Below are positions 27,661-37,600 of a stretch of DNA of 64,000 nt, piece after piece. The number at the start of each line of letters is the position of its first letter. Within the stretch, counting starts at the first letter, position 1. The notes beneath the pieces were generated by a model. It had not been told where the DNA came from. It ran no database searches and saw nothing but the letters and a program-made list of their open reading frames with translations. This stretch comes from Alphaproteobacteria bacterium (GTDB lineage Bacteria; Pseudomonadota; Alphaproteobacteria; Rhodospirillales; Rhodospirillaceae). The translations under genes were made by a program, and so were the position numbers. The stretch is taken from contig QJZR01000012.1 of assembly GCA_003246625.1 (NCBI GenBank), forward strand, positions 1 to 64,000, given 5' to 3'.

Positions 27661-28725
27661 CTAGCGGGCGGCAGGCGAGACCAGGGCATGAAACGCCGAC
27701 AGCACGACGTGCCGCCGGTCCAGGTTGACCGCCTCGGCCCGTCGGAACAGGTCGTTGACCTTTTCCCATACCTCGCCCCATTGATCAAGGGGCACGGCCA
27801 GGGCGGCGCCGGCGGCGCCGCCTTCCGCCGGGGCTCCGGCGCCACGCCGCAGGGTGGCCGCCACCCAGTCCCCCAACAGCACGGTGAACAGGCGGAAACG
27901 CCCCACATCCGCCGCCACGTCCGAGGCGAAGGCGGACAGCGCCTTGGCGTCCAGGCGCGGCCAATCGGCCAACAGACGGGCGATGCCCGCCGCGATCTCG
28001 TCGCCGCCGCCGTGCGCCAGGGCCAGCGCCTCGCCCAGGCTGCCCTGCGCCATGCCCGCCAGGATGCGGCGGCGGTCCGGGGTTTCCTCGGGCAGCAGGG
28101 CGGACAACCCCTCCTCCATCTCCGCCGCCGACAACGGCGACAACGCCAGGTGGCGGCAACGCGAGCGGATGGTCGGCAGCAGGCGGCCGCGATTGTGCGC
28201 CACCAGCAGCAACAGGGAACGGCGCGGCGGTTCTTCCAGATTCTTGAGCAGGGCGTTGGCGGCGCTGCGATTCATTTCGTCGGCGGCGTCGATGACGACG
28301 ACGCGCCAGCCGCCCTCCGCCGGGGTCAGGGACAGAAAGGCGCCGACGTCGCGCACGTCGTCGACGACGATTTCGGTGCGGCGTTTGGTCATCGCGTCGT
28401 CGGACCAGCCGATTTCGACGGTCATCATGTCGGGATGCGCGCCACTTTCGATCCGGGGCAACAGCGGGTCGGCGGCATCGAGATCGCGGGAAAGGCCCCG
28501 CGGCTCCGCCGGACCGAACAGACCGCCCTCCTCCACCGGCTTCGCGGTCAGAATCGCCTTGGCCAGCAGATGGGCGAAGCTGGCCTTGCCGATGCCGCGC
28601 GGCCCGGAAATCAGCCAGGCATGCGCGAAGCGACCGCCCGCCCAGGCCTCGGAGACCTGTTCCCAGGCGGATCGGTGGCCGATCAGACGGCGGCACAGGC
28701 GGGAATGCGGGGTTTCGTCGCTCAT
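27661..28725 (-). CDS. holB: DNA polymerase III subunit delta'
   Basis: 354 residues, AAA+ clamp-loader fold. A divergent P-loop (ISGPRGIGKASFAH), RVVVIDAADEMNRSAANALL, LKNLEEPP and the arginine-finger region TIRSRCRHL are present. The delta' subunit acts as stator of the clamp loader that opens the beta clamp. The ATG overlaps the tmk stop (ATGA), the conserved tmk-holB pair. Long antisense frames across this GC-rich gene are not coding. Confidence 0.94.
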   Translation of the reverse strand: MSDETPHSRLCRRLIGHRSAWEQVSEAWAGGRFAHAWLISGPRGIGKASFAHLLAKAILTAKPVEEGGLFGPAEPRGLSRDLDAADPLLPRIESGAHPDMMTVEIGWSDDAMTKRRTEIVVDDVRDVGAFLSLTPAEGGWRVVVIDAADEMNRSAANALLKNLEEPPRRSLLLLVAHNRGRLLPTIRSRCRHLALSPLSAAEMEEGLSALLPEETPDRRRILAGMAQGSLGEALALAHGGGDEIAAGIARLLADWPRLDAKALSAFASDVAADVGRFRLFTVLLGDWVAATLRRGAGAPAEGGAAGAALAVPLDQWGEVWEKVNDLFRRAEAVNLDRRHVVLSAFHALVSPAAR

Positions 28726-29402
28726 CGCGCCGCCGCCTTGGCCAGTTCCGGCCAGCGTTGCAACAGATGGCCCAGCATCTCGGCGTGCACCGCCGCCACC
28801 GGGCGGGAGGCATCGACGACGCGGCAACGTTCCGGCTCGCGCCGCGCGATGTCGAGAAAACCGTCGCGCAGGCGCTGATGAAAGGCGGTTCCCATGCGTT
28901 CGAAGCGATCCTCGCCGGAAGGTCCGCGCCCGCCCGCGCGGGCCAGCCCTTCCGCCACCGGCAGGTCGAGAATGAAGGTCAGCGCGGGCGAAAAGCCGTC
29001 GATCGCGGCCTGGGCCAGGGTCTCCACCACGGCGCGCCCCAGGCCGTGGGCATAGCCCTGATAGGCCATGGTGGAATCGCCGAAACGGTCGCTCACCACC
29101 CAGGCGCCTTCCGCCAGCGCGGGCAGGATGGTACGCCGCAGATGGTCGCGCCGCGCCGCCAACAGCAGCAACAGTTCGCTCATCGCGTCCCAGCGGCCGG
29201 TTTCCCCCTGCACCAGAAGGGCACGGATCGCCTCCGCCCCTTCCGAGCCGCCGGGTTCGCGGGTGGCAAGGACGGTTTTGCCCCGCGCGCGCAACGCCTC
29301 GCACAGAAGGGCGATCTGGGTGGACTTGCCGCCCCCCTCGCCGCCTTCGATGCTGACGAAGACGCCGGGATAATCCGCCGCCGTGCCGATGCCCGCATTC
29401 AT
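28722..29402 (-). CDS. tmk: Thymidylate kinase
   Basis: 226 residues. P-loop IEGGEGGGKSTQ, the TREPGG motif, DRFGDSTMAYQGYA and the lid region RAGGRGPSGEDRFE. It phosphorylates dTMP to dTDP, linking dTTP supply to the replication gene holB encoded just downstream. It starts two bases after the dacA stop, so its ribosome-binding site lies inside the end of dacA. Confidence 0.97.
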   Translation of the reverse strand: MNAGIGTAADYPGVFVSIEGGEGGGKSTQIALLCEALRARGKTVLATREPGGSEGAEAIRALLVQGETGRWDAMSELLLLLAARRDHLRRTILPALAEGAWVVSDRFGDSTMAYQGYAHGLGRAVVETLAQAAIDGFSPALTFILDLPVAEGLARAGGRGPSGEDRFERMGTAFHQRLRDGFLDIARREPERCRVVDASRPVAAVHAEMLGHLLQRWPELAKAAAR

Positions 29403-29403
29403 C

Positions 29404-30591
29404 CTATTTCGAATACCCCCAGAACAGATATTTCGCCGCGGCGGTGATGCGGCCGAACAGCCCCAGACGGTCCACCGTCTCGGCGGCCACCAGCGGCTTT
29501 TCCACCGGGTCCATGCCGGGGGCGCTGATCTTGATCGTGCCGATCCGGGTCCCCGCCAGGACCGGCGCCGGAATCGGCTGATCCATCACCACGCTGACCT
29601 TCATCTCGCGGCGCGCGGCGCGCGGCAGGGTGAATTTCAGGGTGTCCGCGGCCATCATGTCGACCTTGGGCTTATCGCCCAGCCAGACCTCGGCGCTGTC
29701 CACCTTCTCGCCCTTTTTGAACAGGGTGACGTTGGTGAACTCGCTGAAGCCCCAATTGAGCAGGCGCTCGGATTCCTCGGAACGTTCCTTGTTCGAGTTC
29801 AGACCGTTGACCACCAGAATCAGGCGGCGGTCGCCGACCTTGGCCGAGGCGGTCAGCCCATAGCCGGAATCCTGGGTATGGCCGGTCTTCAGGCCATCCG
29901 CGCCGGGGAACTTATACAGCAGGGGATTGCGGTTGCCCTGCTTGATGTCGTTGTAGGTGAAGCTTCTTTCGCTGAACACCGGATAGTATTCGGGGAAGCG
30001 TTCGATCAGTTCCCGCGCCAGGAAAGCCAAGTCGTGGGCGCTCATCATGTGTTCCGGGTCCGGCCAGCCGGTGGCGTTGGCGAAGCGGCTGTTGGTCAGC
30101 CCGATTTCCTTGGCGCGTTCGGTCATCTGAGCGGCGAAGGCCGTCTCGGAAAGCCCCAGGTTCTCCGCCACCACGATGCACGCGTCGTTCCCGGACTGGA
30201 TGACGATGCCGCGCAACAGATCCTCCACCCGAACCTGGGTGTGCGGATGCAGGAACATCGTCGAGCTGCCGCTGGCGGCGCCGCCCTTGGACCAGGCGTT
30301 CTCGCTGACCGAGAAAACCGAGTCCAGCGAAATCCGTCCCTCGTGCAGGGCGTCGAACAGCATGAACACGGTCATCAGCTTGCTCATGGACGCGGGATGC
30401 ATCGGCTGTTCCGCGTCCTTTTCCATCAGCACTGCGCCGGTGTCGGCGTCCATCAGGAAGGCATGGGCCGCCTTGGTGGCGATGCTGGCCGCCTGGGCGG
30501 AAGCGATGCCCGACAAGAAAAGACAGGCCGCGCCCAATAGCGGGCGGACGGTCGCGAAGCACCTGGACGGTGATGGGATCAGGAATTTCAT
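29404..30591 (-). CDS. dacA: D-alanyl-D-alanine carboxypeptidase (PBP5/6 type)
   Basis: 395 residues. Signal peptide (to about Ala35). Active-site motifs SxxK = SMSK (Ser68/Lys71), SGN (133-135) and KTG (235-237), then the PBP5 C-terminal beta domain and a final amphipathic helix (GLFGRITAAAKYLFWGYSK) that anchors the protein to the inner membrane. It trims pentapeptide side chains in the periplasm. It is downstream of rlpA, another peptidoglycan gene, with a 93-base gap that shows nothing clear. Confidence 0.95.
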   Translation of the reverse strand: MKFLIPSPSRCFATVRPLLGAACLFLSGIASAQAASIATKAAHAFLMDADTGAVLMEKDAEQPMHPASMSKLMTVFMLFDALHEGRISLDSVFSVSENAWSKGGAASGSSTMFLHPHTQVRVEDLLRGIVIQSGNDACIVVAENLGLSETAFAAQMTERAKEIGLTNSRFANATGWPDPEHMMSAHDLAFLARELIERFPEYYPVFSERSFTYNDIKQGNRNPLLYKFPGADGLKTGHTQDSGYGLTASAKVGDRRLILVVNGLNSNKERSEESERLLNWGFSEFTNVTLFKKGEKVDSAEVWLGDKPKVDMMAADTLKFTLPRAARREMKVSVVMDQPIPAPVLAGTRIGTIKISAPGMDPVEKPLVAAETVDRLGLFGRITAAAKYLFWGYSK

Positions 30592-30684
30592 GGTTCCACA
30601 GTTCTCAAAAAGACAAGGGACGGAGTCCCAGGATTCAAACCGCCGCCTTCGACACCGACCGCCGGGGCGGCATCGAGCCCCACG

Positions 30685-31653
30685 TTAGGGGGCAACCAGA
30701 CGCGCGCCCGGGAAGCCGCTGCGGCGCACTTCGTCGAGGGCGGATTGCGCGGCGGAGGCATCGGCGAAGGGGCCGATCCGCACTTTATGCAGGGTTACGC
30801 CGTTCGCCGCCGAAGCGGAAGCGATTTCCACCCGGCCGAACCCGGCAAGGCGGCTTTTCAGGCGAGACGCATTGGCGGCATCGCCGAAGGCGCCGACCTG
30901 GACGTACTGCGCCCCGGCCACGGCAACCGCCGGAGCCGCGGCCACCCGCGCCGTCGCGACGGCGGGCACCGCCGTTTCCCGCACCGAGGCGGTGGTTCCG
31001 GGCGGCGGCGGCAATTCCTCGCCCCGCACCACGGAGGCGGAGGCCCCGCCCGTCGAAGACAGGGACGCCACCTGCACCGGCGCCGTGGCGAAATCGCTTT
31101 CGCCGCGCAGCAGGCGTTGCTTCATCGCCAGGCTTTCCTCGGCCAGGATTTCCACCCGCACCCTGGCGGTGCCCTGACCGATGAAGCCCAGGGCTTCCGC
31201 CGCCCGCTTGGAAACGTCGAGGATGCGCTCCTTGGCGAAGGGGCCGCGATCGTTGACGCGCAGAATGGCGGAACGGTGGTTTTCCAGGTTGGTCACCCGC
31301 ACCAGGGACGGCATCGGCAGGGTGCGGTGCGCGGCGGTCAGCGCGTGCATGTCGTAGAGCTCGCCGTTGGCGGTGCGCTTGCCGTGGAAGTCGGGTCCGT
31401 ACCACGAGGCGATGCCTTCCTCGCGATAGCTGTAATCCTCCCTCGGGGTGTACCAAATGCCGTCAATCTGATAGGGGTTGCCGACCTTGTAGCCGCCCCC
31501 CACCGAACCGTCCGCCGGTTCCGCCGAACTCAGGCTTTTCGCGGTGTGGGCGAACAACGTGCTTTCCGCGCATCCGGCCAGGGCCAGCGCCGCGGCACAG
31601 GCGAAAGCGCAAGAAAAGCGATATCCCCAGGGTTTCGTTCGCAGGTTCGCCAT
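30685..31653 (-). CDS. rlpA: Rare lipoprotein A (septal ring lytic transglycosylase), DPBB + SPOR
   Basis: 322 residues. Lipobox LALAGC (Cys28). The double-psi beta-barrel domain has GIASWYGPDFHGKRTANGE and ILRVNDRGPFAKERILDVS; an Ala/Pro-rich linker leads to a C-terminal SPOR domain (AQYVQVGAFGDAANASRL). SPOR binds denuded glycans at the septum, and RlpA cleaves them in some bacteria. The start at 31653 has GGAAGGAGG about ten bases upstream. It lies 22 bases after mltB. Confidence 0.95.
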   Translation of the reverse strand: MANLRTKPWGYRFSCAFACAAALALAGCAESTLFAHTAKSLSSAEPADGSVGGGYKVGNPYQIDGIWYTPREDYSYREEGIASWYGPDFHGKRTANGELYDMHALTAAHRTLPMPSLVRVTNLENHRSAILRVNDRGPFAKERILDVSKRAAEALGFIGQGTARVRVEILAEESLAMKQRLLRGESDFATAPVQVASLSSTGGASASVVRGEELPPPPGTTASVRETAVPAVATARVAAAPAVAVAGAQYVQVGAFGDAANASRLKSRLAGFGRVEIASASAANGVTLHKVRIGPFADASAAQSALDEVRRSGFPGARLVAP

Positions 31654-31675
31654 CGTTGCGTCGCCTCCTTCCGGG

Positions 31676-32794
31676 TTAGCGGGCCGCCAGGGCATCGGCC
31701 AGTTGCCCCACCGCCAGCGCATAGAAGTTCGAACGGTTCCACTTCAGAGTGGTGAAGAAGTTCTCGGTCACCAGGAAGGCCGGGCCGCCGTCCGCCTCGG
31801 GCAGCATCAACGCCGCCTTCACGTCGCTTTTCGGCAAGGGGCCGCCCTTGGCGTCGCGCACGCCAAGCGCCGCCCAGGTCTTGAACGAACGCCGGTCGTG
31901 GCCCGCCAGACGGGCATCGAACCTTTTCGGCAGCTTGACCGCACGCCCCCAGGATTCGTCGCCGCGCCATCCCGACTGCTTCAGATAGTTGGCGGCGGAA
32001 GCGAAGACATCCGCCTTGCTGCCCCACAGGTCCTTGCGGCCATCGCCGTCCTCGTCCACCGCGAAGCGCACGAAACTGGACGGCATGAACTGGCATTGTC
32101 CCATCGCCCCGGCCCAAGAGCCGACCATCCGTTCGGGGGTGACGTTTCCTTCGTCCAGAATGCGAAGAGCGTTCATCAATTCCTTGCGGAAGAACGAACT
32201 TCTGCGGCCGTCGTGCGCCAGCGTCGCCAGCGCGGGAATCACCTGGAAGCCGCCGGTGACACGGCCGAAATCGGTTTCCACCCCCCAAAAGGCAACCAGG
32301 AAACGCGGCTGAACGCCATATTTCGCGCCGATCTTCTGCAACAGAGGCTTGTTCTCCGCCAGCATGCGGCGGCCCTTTTCGATGCGCGAGGCGGGCACCA
32401 CCCGCTCCATGTAGCGGGCATAGGTCAGCTTGAATTCCGGCTGGTTGCGGTCGAGTTCGATCACCCGCGGGATCGGACGGATACCCTTCAGGGCCGCGTT
32501 CAGGGTGCTGTCCTTGATTCCCTGCTTCCGCGCATCGGCCCGCAGTTCCGCCAGCCAGGCGGTAAAATCGGGATTGGGCGGGGGTTCCAGAGGCGCCAGG
32601 CCTTCCGAAGCCACCGGAACCGCCGGGACCGGTCCATGGATCGGCGGCTCGTCGTCGGCCGGTCCGACTTCCGGGCCGCCCCGTCCGCCGGGCGCGCAGG
32701 CGGCCAGCAACAGCAAACCCGCCGCCGCCAGGACATGCCGGACATGGCCCGCCGCGTTCCGGCCGTCGTTCGCCGCACTTACCCAGAACCCCAT
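31676..32794 (-). CDS. mltB: Lytic murein transglycosylase, MltB family lipoprotein
   Basis: 372 residues. Lipobox LLLLAAC (Cys33). The transglycosylase domain has the catalytic Glu173 in FWGVETDFGRVTGGFQ and the GAMGQCQFMPSSF motif. The C-terminal peptidoglycan-binding domain seen in some relatives is not evident. It cleaves glycan strands to anhydro-muropeptides at the outer membrane. The start at 32794 gives a normal-length signal peptide; the frame stays open further upstream. Confidence 0.93.
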   Translation of the reverse strand: MGFWVSAANDGRNAAGHVRHVLAAAGLLLLAACAPGGRGGPEVGPADDEPPIHGPVPAVPVASEGLAPLEPPPNPDFTAWLAELRADARKQGIKDSTLNAALKGIRPIPRVIELDRNQPEFKLTYARYMERVVPASRIEKGRRMLAENKPLLQKIGAKYGVQPRFLVAFWGVETDFGRVTGGFQVIPALATLAHDGRRSSFFRKELMNALRILDEGNVTPERMVGSWAGAMGQCQFMPSSFVRFAVDEDGDGRKDLWGSKADVFASAANYLKQSGWRGDESWGRAVKLPKRFDARLAGHDRRSFKTWAALGVRDAKGGPLPKSDVKAALMLPEADGGPAFLVTENFFTTLKWNRSNFYALAVGQLADALAAR

Positions 32795-32945
32795 CACCGC
32801 GCTCCATTTTCCGCCCGCTCGAAAGAAGCGGACACGCCACAACATCTGCGGTTGCCGACACCGGCCACACCACACAGTTTGTGCCACACTCGGGGAGCAG
32901 GCGCAATCACTCGTCTTGTCGGCGAGGCCCGATCATGGCGGGGGC

Positions 32946-33899
32946 TCAAAGCATCCGGCGCGCCAGCGCGGAGAGGCCGATCAACGCGGGGTTTTCGGCG
33001 ACGACCACGGACAGCGAAATCCCCTCCATCCGCCCGCTGTTGCGCCCCTTGGCGCGAAAGGCCGCGGCCAGGAGGGAAAGATCCCAACCGCCGACCAGAC
33101 GCGGCAGGATGCCGCCGCCGATGAATACCCCGCCGTTCGCCCCCAAAATCAGGGCAAGGTCCCCTGCCGCGCGCCCCAGGCCCGTCAGGAAGATATCCAT
33201 CGCCTGAGCGCAGGCGGCGCAACTTCCGTCCCGCGCCGCAGCAACCACCTGCGCCGGGGTTTCCGCCCGGGCGCCAAGGATGGCGGCGACCTCGACCAGG
33301 CCGGGGCCGCTGACCACCCGCTCCGCCGAAACCCGGCCGTGTTTCGCGCGCAGAACCTCGGCGACCCGCCATTCGGCCTCGTTCTCCGGGGCATAGGTGG
33401 CGTGTCCCCCCTCGCCTTCGACGGGCAGCCAATCGCCATCCGTCAGGGGCAGCAGACCGGAAACCCCCAACCCGGTGCCGGGACCGATCACCGCCAGGGT
33501 TCCGGCGGCATGGGTGGCGCCCTTTTGCAGGATGTGGACGTCGTCCTCCCGCAGGTGCGGCAAGGCCAGGGCCTGCGCCGTGAAGTCGTTGATCAGCCGC
33601 ACCTCGGCCACGTCCAGGCTCCGTCGGAGCTCCGCCGCGTCGATCGACCACCACGTGGCGTTGGTCAGGACCACCGGTCCCCCGTCCGTCACCGGCGCGG
33701 CGACCGCCAGAACCGCCCCGGACAGCCCCGCGCCGCCCCCCAGGCCGCGTACCGCCGCAGCCAGGGCGGCGTCGAAGGACGGATATTCCCGTACCGGCAG
33801 GACCAAGGGTTCGCCCGCCCGCCCGGTGGATTTGGGCACGGCGGCGAAACGGGCGTTGGTGCCGCCGATGTCGGCGACCAGAATCCAGGGCTCGGGCAT
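32946..33899 (-). CDS. glk: Glucokinase
   Basis: 317 residues of the bacterial Glk family. The ATP-binding motif VADIGGTNARFAAV, the catalytic-site Asn-Asp in LINDFTAQALALP, IGPGTGLGVSGL, the glucose-contact VEGEGGHATYAP and FIGGGILPR are all present. It phosphorylates glucose to glucose-6-phosphate in the cytosol. It is upstream of mltB by 151 bases on the same strand; co-transcription is possible but unproven. The tRNA-Ser promoter lies behind its start. Confidence 0.96.
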   Translation of the reverse strand: MPEPWILVADIGGTNARFAAVPKSTGRAGEPLVLPVREYPSFDAALAAAVRGLGGGAGLSGAVLAVAAPVTDGGPVVLTNATWWSIDAAELRRSLDVAEVRLINDFTAQALALPHLREDDVHILQKGATHAAGTLAVIGPGTGLGVSGLLPLTDGDWLPVEGEGGHATYAPENEAEWRVAEVLRAKHGRVSAERVVSGPGLVEVAAILGARAETPAQVVAAARDGSCAACAQAMDIFLTGLGRAAGDLALILGANGGVFIGGGILPRLVGGWDLSLLAAAFRAKGRNSGRMEGISLSVVVAENPALIGLSALARRML

Positions 33900-33952
33900 G
33901 CGGCTTCCCCCATGGCTGCGCGTCGCTTCATCCTATGGCGGCGCTTCGGGAT

Positions 33953-33981
33953 TTGCCAACCCCGGCGCGTTCGGGTATCCA
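33953..33981 (+). promoter_or_regulatory. Sigma70-type promoter of tRNA-Ser
   Basis: TTGCCA (33953-33958), a 17-base spacer and TATCCA (33976-33981) end ten bases before the tRNA 5' end, so the transcript would start only a few bases upstream of the mature tRNA. Confidence 0.65.
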
Positions 33982-33991
33982 AGCAAACGCT

Positions 33992-34081
33992 GGAGGGATG
34001 GCAGAGCGGTTGAATGCACCGGTCTTGAAAACCGGCGAGGCGGCAACGTCTCCGTGGGTTCGAATCCCACTCCCTCCGCCA
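33992..34081 (+). tRNA. tRNA-Ser (anticodon TGA)
   Basis: 90 nt with encoded CCA and the long variable arm of class II tRNAs. The acceptor stem GGAGGGA/TCCCTCC pairs perfectly. The anticodon stem CCGGT/ACCGG closes the loop CTTGAAA, with TGA at 34026-34028. The T-arm is GTGGGTTCGAATCCCAC. Confidence 0.97.
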
Positions 34082-34084
34082 TGA

Positions 34085-34113
34085 AAAACCGGCCCCAATG
34101 GGCCGGTTTTCTT
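34085..34113 (+). terminator. Terminator of tRNA-Ser
   Basis: An 11-bp perfect stem (34085-34095 with 34100-34110) around CAAT, ending in TTTTCTT, starts four bases after the tRNA. The A-rich left arm lets it also serve the minus-strand gene that ends at 34136. Confidence 0.88.
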
Positions 34114-34135
34114 CGTTCTGGCGTGCACTGCGGGC

Positions 34136-34501
34136 TTAGAACCCCCACGAGGCGGGGTTTTCGATGGGCTTCTTCTTCAAAGCGGCGGAGAAACCGCGCA
34201 CCAGGCGTACGATGTACCAGATGAAGACCACCAGCAGGACGATCCAGCCGATATAAAGGAAAATCAGGATGCCGCCGACGAAGGCGAGCAGCAGGTTGAT
34301 CCAGAAGGAGCGGATCAGCCAGCGGTAATGGGACGCCACCCAGGGCGCCGCGTCGCCCCGGTTGATATAGGCCATGATCAGGCCGACGATGGTCAGGATC
34401 GGAATGATCAGGCCACCCAGAAAGATCATGTAGGTAATCTTCAAAACGCCGGAGCCGTCTTCCTGAGTGTTCGCGACTTCGGACGGAACGGATTCGCTCA
34501 T
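34136..34501 (-). CDS. Small membrane protein, DUF4870/Tic20-like
   Basis: 121 residues with three hydrophobic segments (about 22-45, 65-83, 85-103): ITYMIFLGGLIIPILTIVGL, WINLLLAFVGGILIFLYIGW and VLLVVFIWYIVRLVRG. The N-terminal tail is acidic and the C-terminus basic (ALKKKPIENPASWGF). The pattern with 'YINRGDAAPWVASHYRW' fits the DUF4870 family, whose role is unknown. It stands alone downstream of the EndoQ-helicase gene, 165 bases away. Confidence 0.75.
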   Translation of the reverse strand: MSESVPSEVANTQEDGSGVLKITYMIFLGGLIIPILTIVGLIMAYINRGDAAPWVASHYRWLIRSFWINLLLAFVGGILIFLYIGWIVLLVVFIWYIVRLVRGFSAALKKKPIENPASWGF

Positions 34502-34666
34502 TCTACCCCCCCAGATGCGGATAATCGAATTGCGGGACGTCTTGCGACACGTTCCAAAAGAACCTGAAACGTGGGATATCCGTTAGGCAGCATACGCCTC
34601 ATGCCGGGAAAAAGTCGTCGGAAAAACGCAACCGGACGTGGTGCTTTCGCGGAAATTCCTTCGTTC

Positions 34667-37600
34667 TCAAAACAGGCTCATTTGCCTTGGTTTGCGGACG
34701 GTGGCCGCGCTGCGCGCGGTCAGGGCGGCGGGAATCCGGGCCAGGAAGCGCGACGGCGGCGGCGACAGCCACACGCCATGACGGAAACGCCGCGCCGCGC
34801 GGCTGAGGACCAGAATCTCCTCGGCCCGGGTCATCGCGACATAAAGCAGGCGCGCTTCCTCCGCCTCCGCCGCCGCGTCGGGCGGCGCGTCGGGAAAGGC
34901 GAAGGGGACCAGCCCTTCCTCCAGCCCAACGACGAACGCCACCGGAAATTCCAAGCCCTTCGCCGCATGCATGGTCAACAGGGCGACCCGGTCCCCCCGC
35001 GCATCCTGGAAATCGGTTTCCAGGGAAACCGCCAGCTTTTCGCGGAAGGCGGTCTCATCGTCCGCCGTCTCCCCGGCAAGGGCGGCCAGCCAGGCCTTGG
35101 CCTCGGCCAGCGCGGCGATGTCCGCCCCTTCCCGGGTTTCCGCCGTGCATGCGGCCACCGTCAGACGTTCGCCCAGGGACGCACCGCCGCCGAGTTCCGC
35201 CAGAATCGCACGCACCCCGGGGTGATCCAGAATCGGCAAGGGCACGCTTTTGCGGAAGGGAATGCCCGCGCGGTCGAATGCCTCGCGCAACGCGGCCGAT
35301 TGCGCGTCGGTACGATAGAGCACGGCGAAATCGGCGAATCCCCGCCCTGCCCCGCCTTTCGCCGCCAGCATATCGTGCCCGCCCATCAATGCGGCGATGG
35401 TCTCGGCGACGAAGGCGGCCTCCGCCGCTTCGTCCGCGGCGGTGTGCAGGATGACCGGTTCCCCCGCCGGACGCATCGCCAGCCCCGGAGCCTCCCGCTC
35501 CGCCACGGCGGCCGAGGCGGCGACGATGGTGCCGGAAGAGCGATAGTTGCGGTCGAGGCGAAGGGTCCGCGCCTGCGGAAAGTCCGTGGCGAAACGGTCG
35601 AAACAGGCGGCATCCGCGCCCCGGAAGCCATAGATCGCCTGGTCCGGATCGCCGATCACGCAAAGCGCGCAATCCGGCCCGGCAAGACGGCGGATCAGGC
35701 GGTATTGCGCTTCGTCGATGTCCTGAAACTCGTCGACGCAGATGTGGGCGAAGCGGCCGCGCCACGCCGCCGCGCCCGCCCCGCCGGCATCCAGCAGATC
35801 GGCGGCCAGACCGATCAGATCGTCGAAGTCCACCCACCCCTGGGCACGTCCCAGGCGTGTCAGAAGATCCATCGCTCGGCGTTCCTCGGCGTCCCCGGCT
35901 TCCCCCGTCCGCTTCAGCGCCGACAGCCGACGCAACAGCTTGGCGGCCTTCGCCGTGCCGATTCCCAAGGCCCCGGCCAGGGCCGCCGCCCGCTCCGCCT
36001 CCGCCGCGACGCGGAAGCCGCCGGGCAGGCCGACCTCCGCCCCGTGGGCGCGCAAAATCGCCAGGCCGAGGGAATGAAAACTTTCCACCGCGCAGGCCGC
36101 TGCCTCCGGCAGCAGGGCGGTCAGGCGCGTCCGCAGTTCCCCGGTGGCGCGGCGGGTGAAGGTGACCGCCAGACAGGCGGCGGGCGGCACGCCCCGTTCG
36201 GCGACCAGGTGGGCGATCCGATGCGCCAGCATCCGCGTCTTGCCGGAACCGGGACCGGCGATCACCACCAACGGACCGTCGATGGCTTCCGCCGCCGCCG
36301 CCTGATCGGCGTCCAACGCCGCGAGAACGCCGGAACGGCCCGACGGCGCCGCCGCCCCCACCGAAGGCGCGGTCGCGGCTTCCGGATGGACGGACTCCCG
36401 TGCCGGGCCGCGCGGTTTGCGCGCCCGCCGCGACAGCGGCGCGTCGAACAGCAACTCGCCCTTGTCGCGACGGTCCAGTTCATCCTCGGCGAACAGGCGG
36501 ATCGCGCCGTATTCGCCGTCATACCCCGCCTGGCGGATCACCGTGCCCGCCCGCAAGCGGCCAATCGCCTCGCCGAGAAGCGGATCGGCGGCGGCGATTT
36601 CGTCCACCGGCACCTCGGAAAGGATCGCCAATTCCGGCCCCAAGCGCGCGGTGACGCGGGCATAGGCGGCTTCCACGGTTTTCGAGGCGGGGCCGCTGCC
36701 CAAAAGTTCGGACAGGATTTCCGGCAACGGCACCAGACTTTCCACCCGTCCGGCGGTGGACGGCAGCGGCGCCCCCTCCGCGCGGTCGGCCAACAGTTCC
36801 ACGCGGTGCGCCACCCCCACGGTCAGCGGTTTACCGCACACCGGGCAGCGCCCGCCCAGGTCCAGGGTTTCGCGCGGCGACAGGCAAACGCCGCAGGCGC
36901 GGTGCCCGTCCATGTGGTACTTGCCTTCCTCGGGGAAGAATTCGACGGTGCCGACATAGCCCTCGCCCTTTTCCAACGCCCGCCGGATCGCGGCAAACCC
37001 GGGTTCGCCGGAAAAGGTCGTGGCCTCGCGCCCCAGCTTGGCGGCGGAATGGGCGTCGGAGTTGGACACCAGACGATAACCGTCGAGCGAGGAAATCCGC
37101 CAGTTCATCGCCGGGTCCGAGGACAAACCGGTTTCCACCGCGAAGATGTGTCCCGCCAGGTCGCCATAGCATGCGGCGATGGATTCGAAACCGGACTGCG
37201 CCCCCATGGCGGAGAACCATGGCGTCCAGATATGCGCGGGAATCAGATAGGACCGCGGGTCGGACTCCAGGACGATCTCCAGCAGGTCGCGGGAATCGAG
37301 GCCGAGAATCGGCCGGCCGTCCGAAGCGATGTTGCCCACCCGCGCCAGCGCCGCCGCCAGACGGTCCGCCGCGTCGAGATCCGGCAGCAGGATCAGGTGG
37401 TGGACCTTGCGGGTCTTCTCGCCCTTCTTGTAGATGGTCGAGATTTCCGTGGTCGGCATGAAACGCACCGGGGCGCGGCAGGCGGGCGGCAAGGTCTTTT
37501 CCACCTCCGCCGCGATTTCCGGGCACAGACGATAGAGGCCGCCACCGTCGGGGATCAGTTTCTCGCGGATTTCCGTCCGCCACAGCGGATGCACGCAGTC

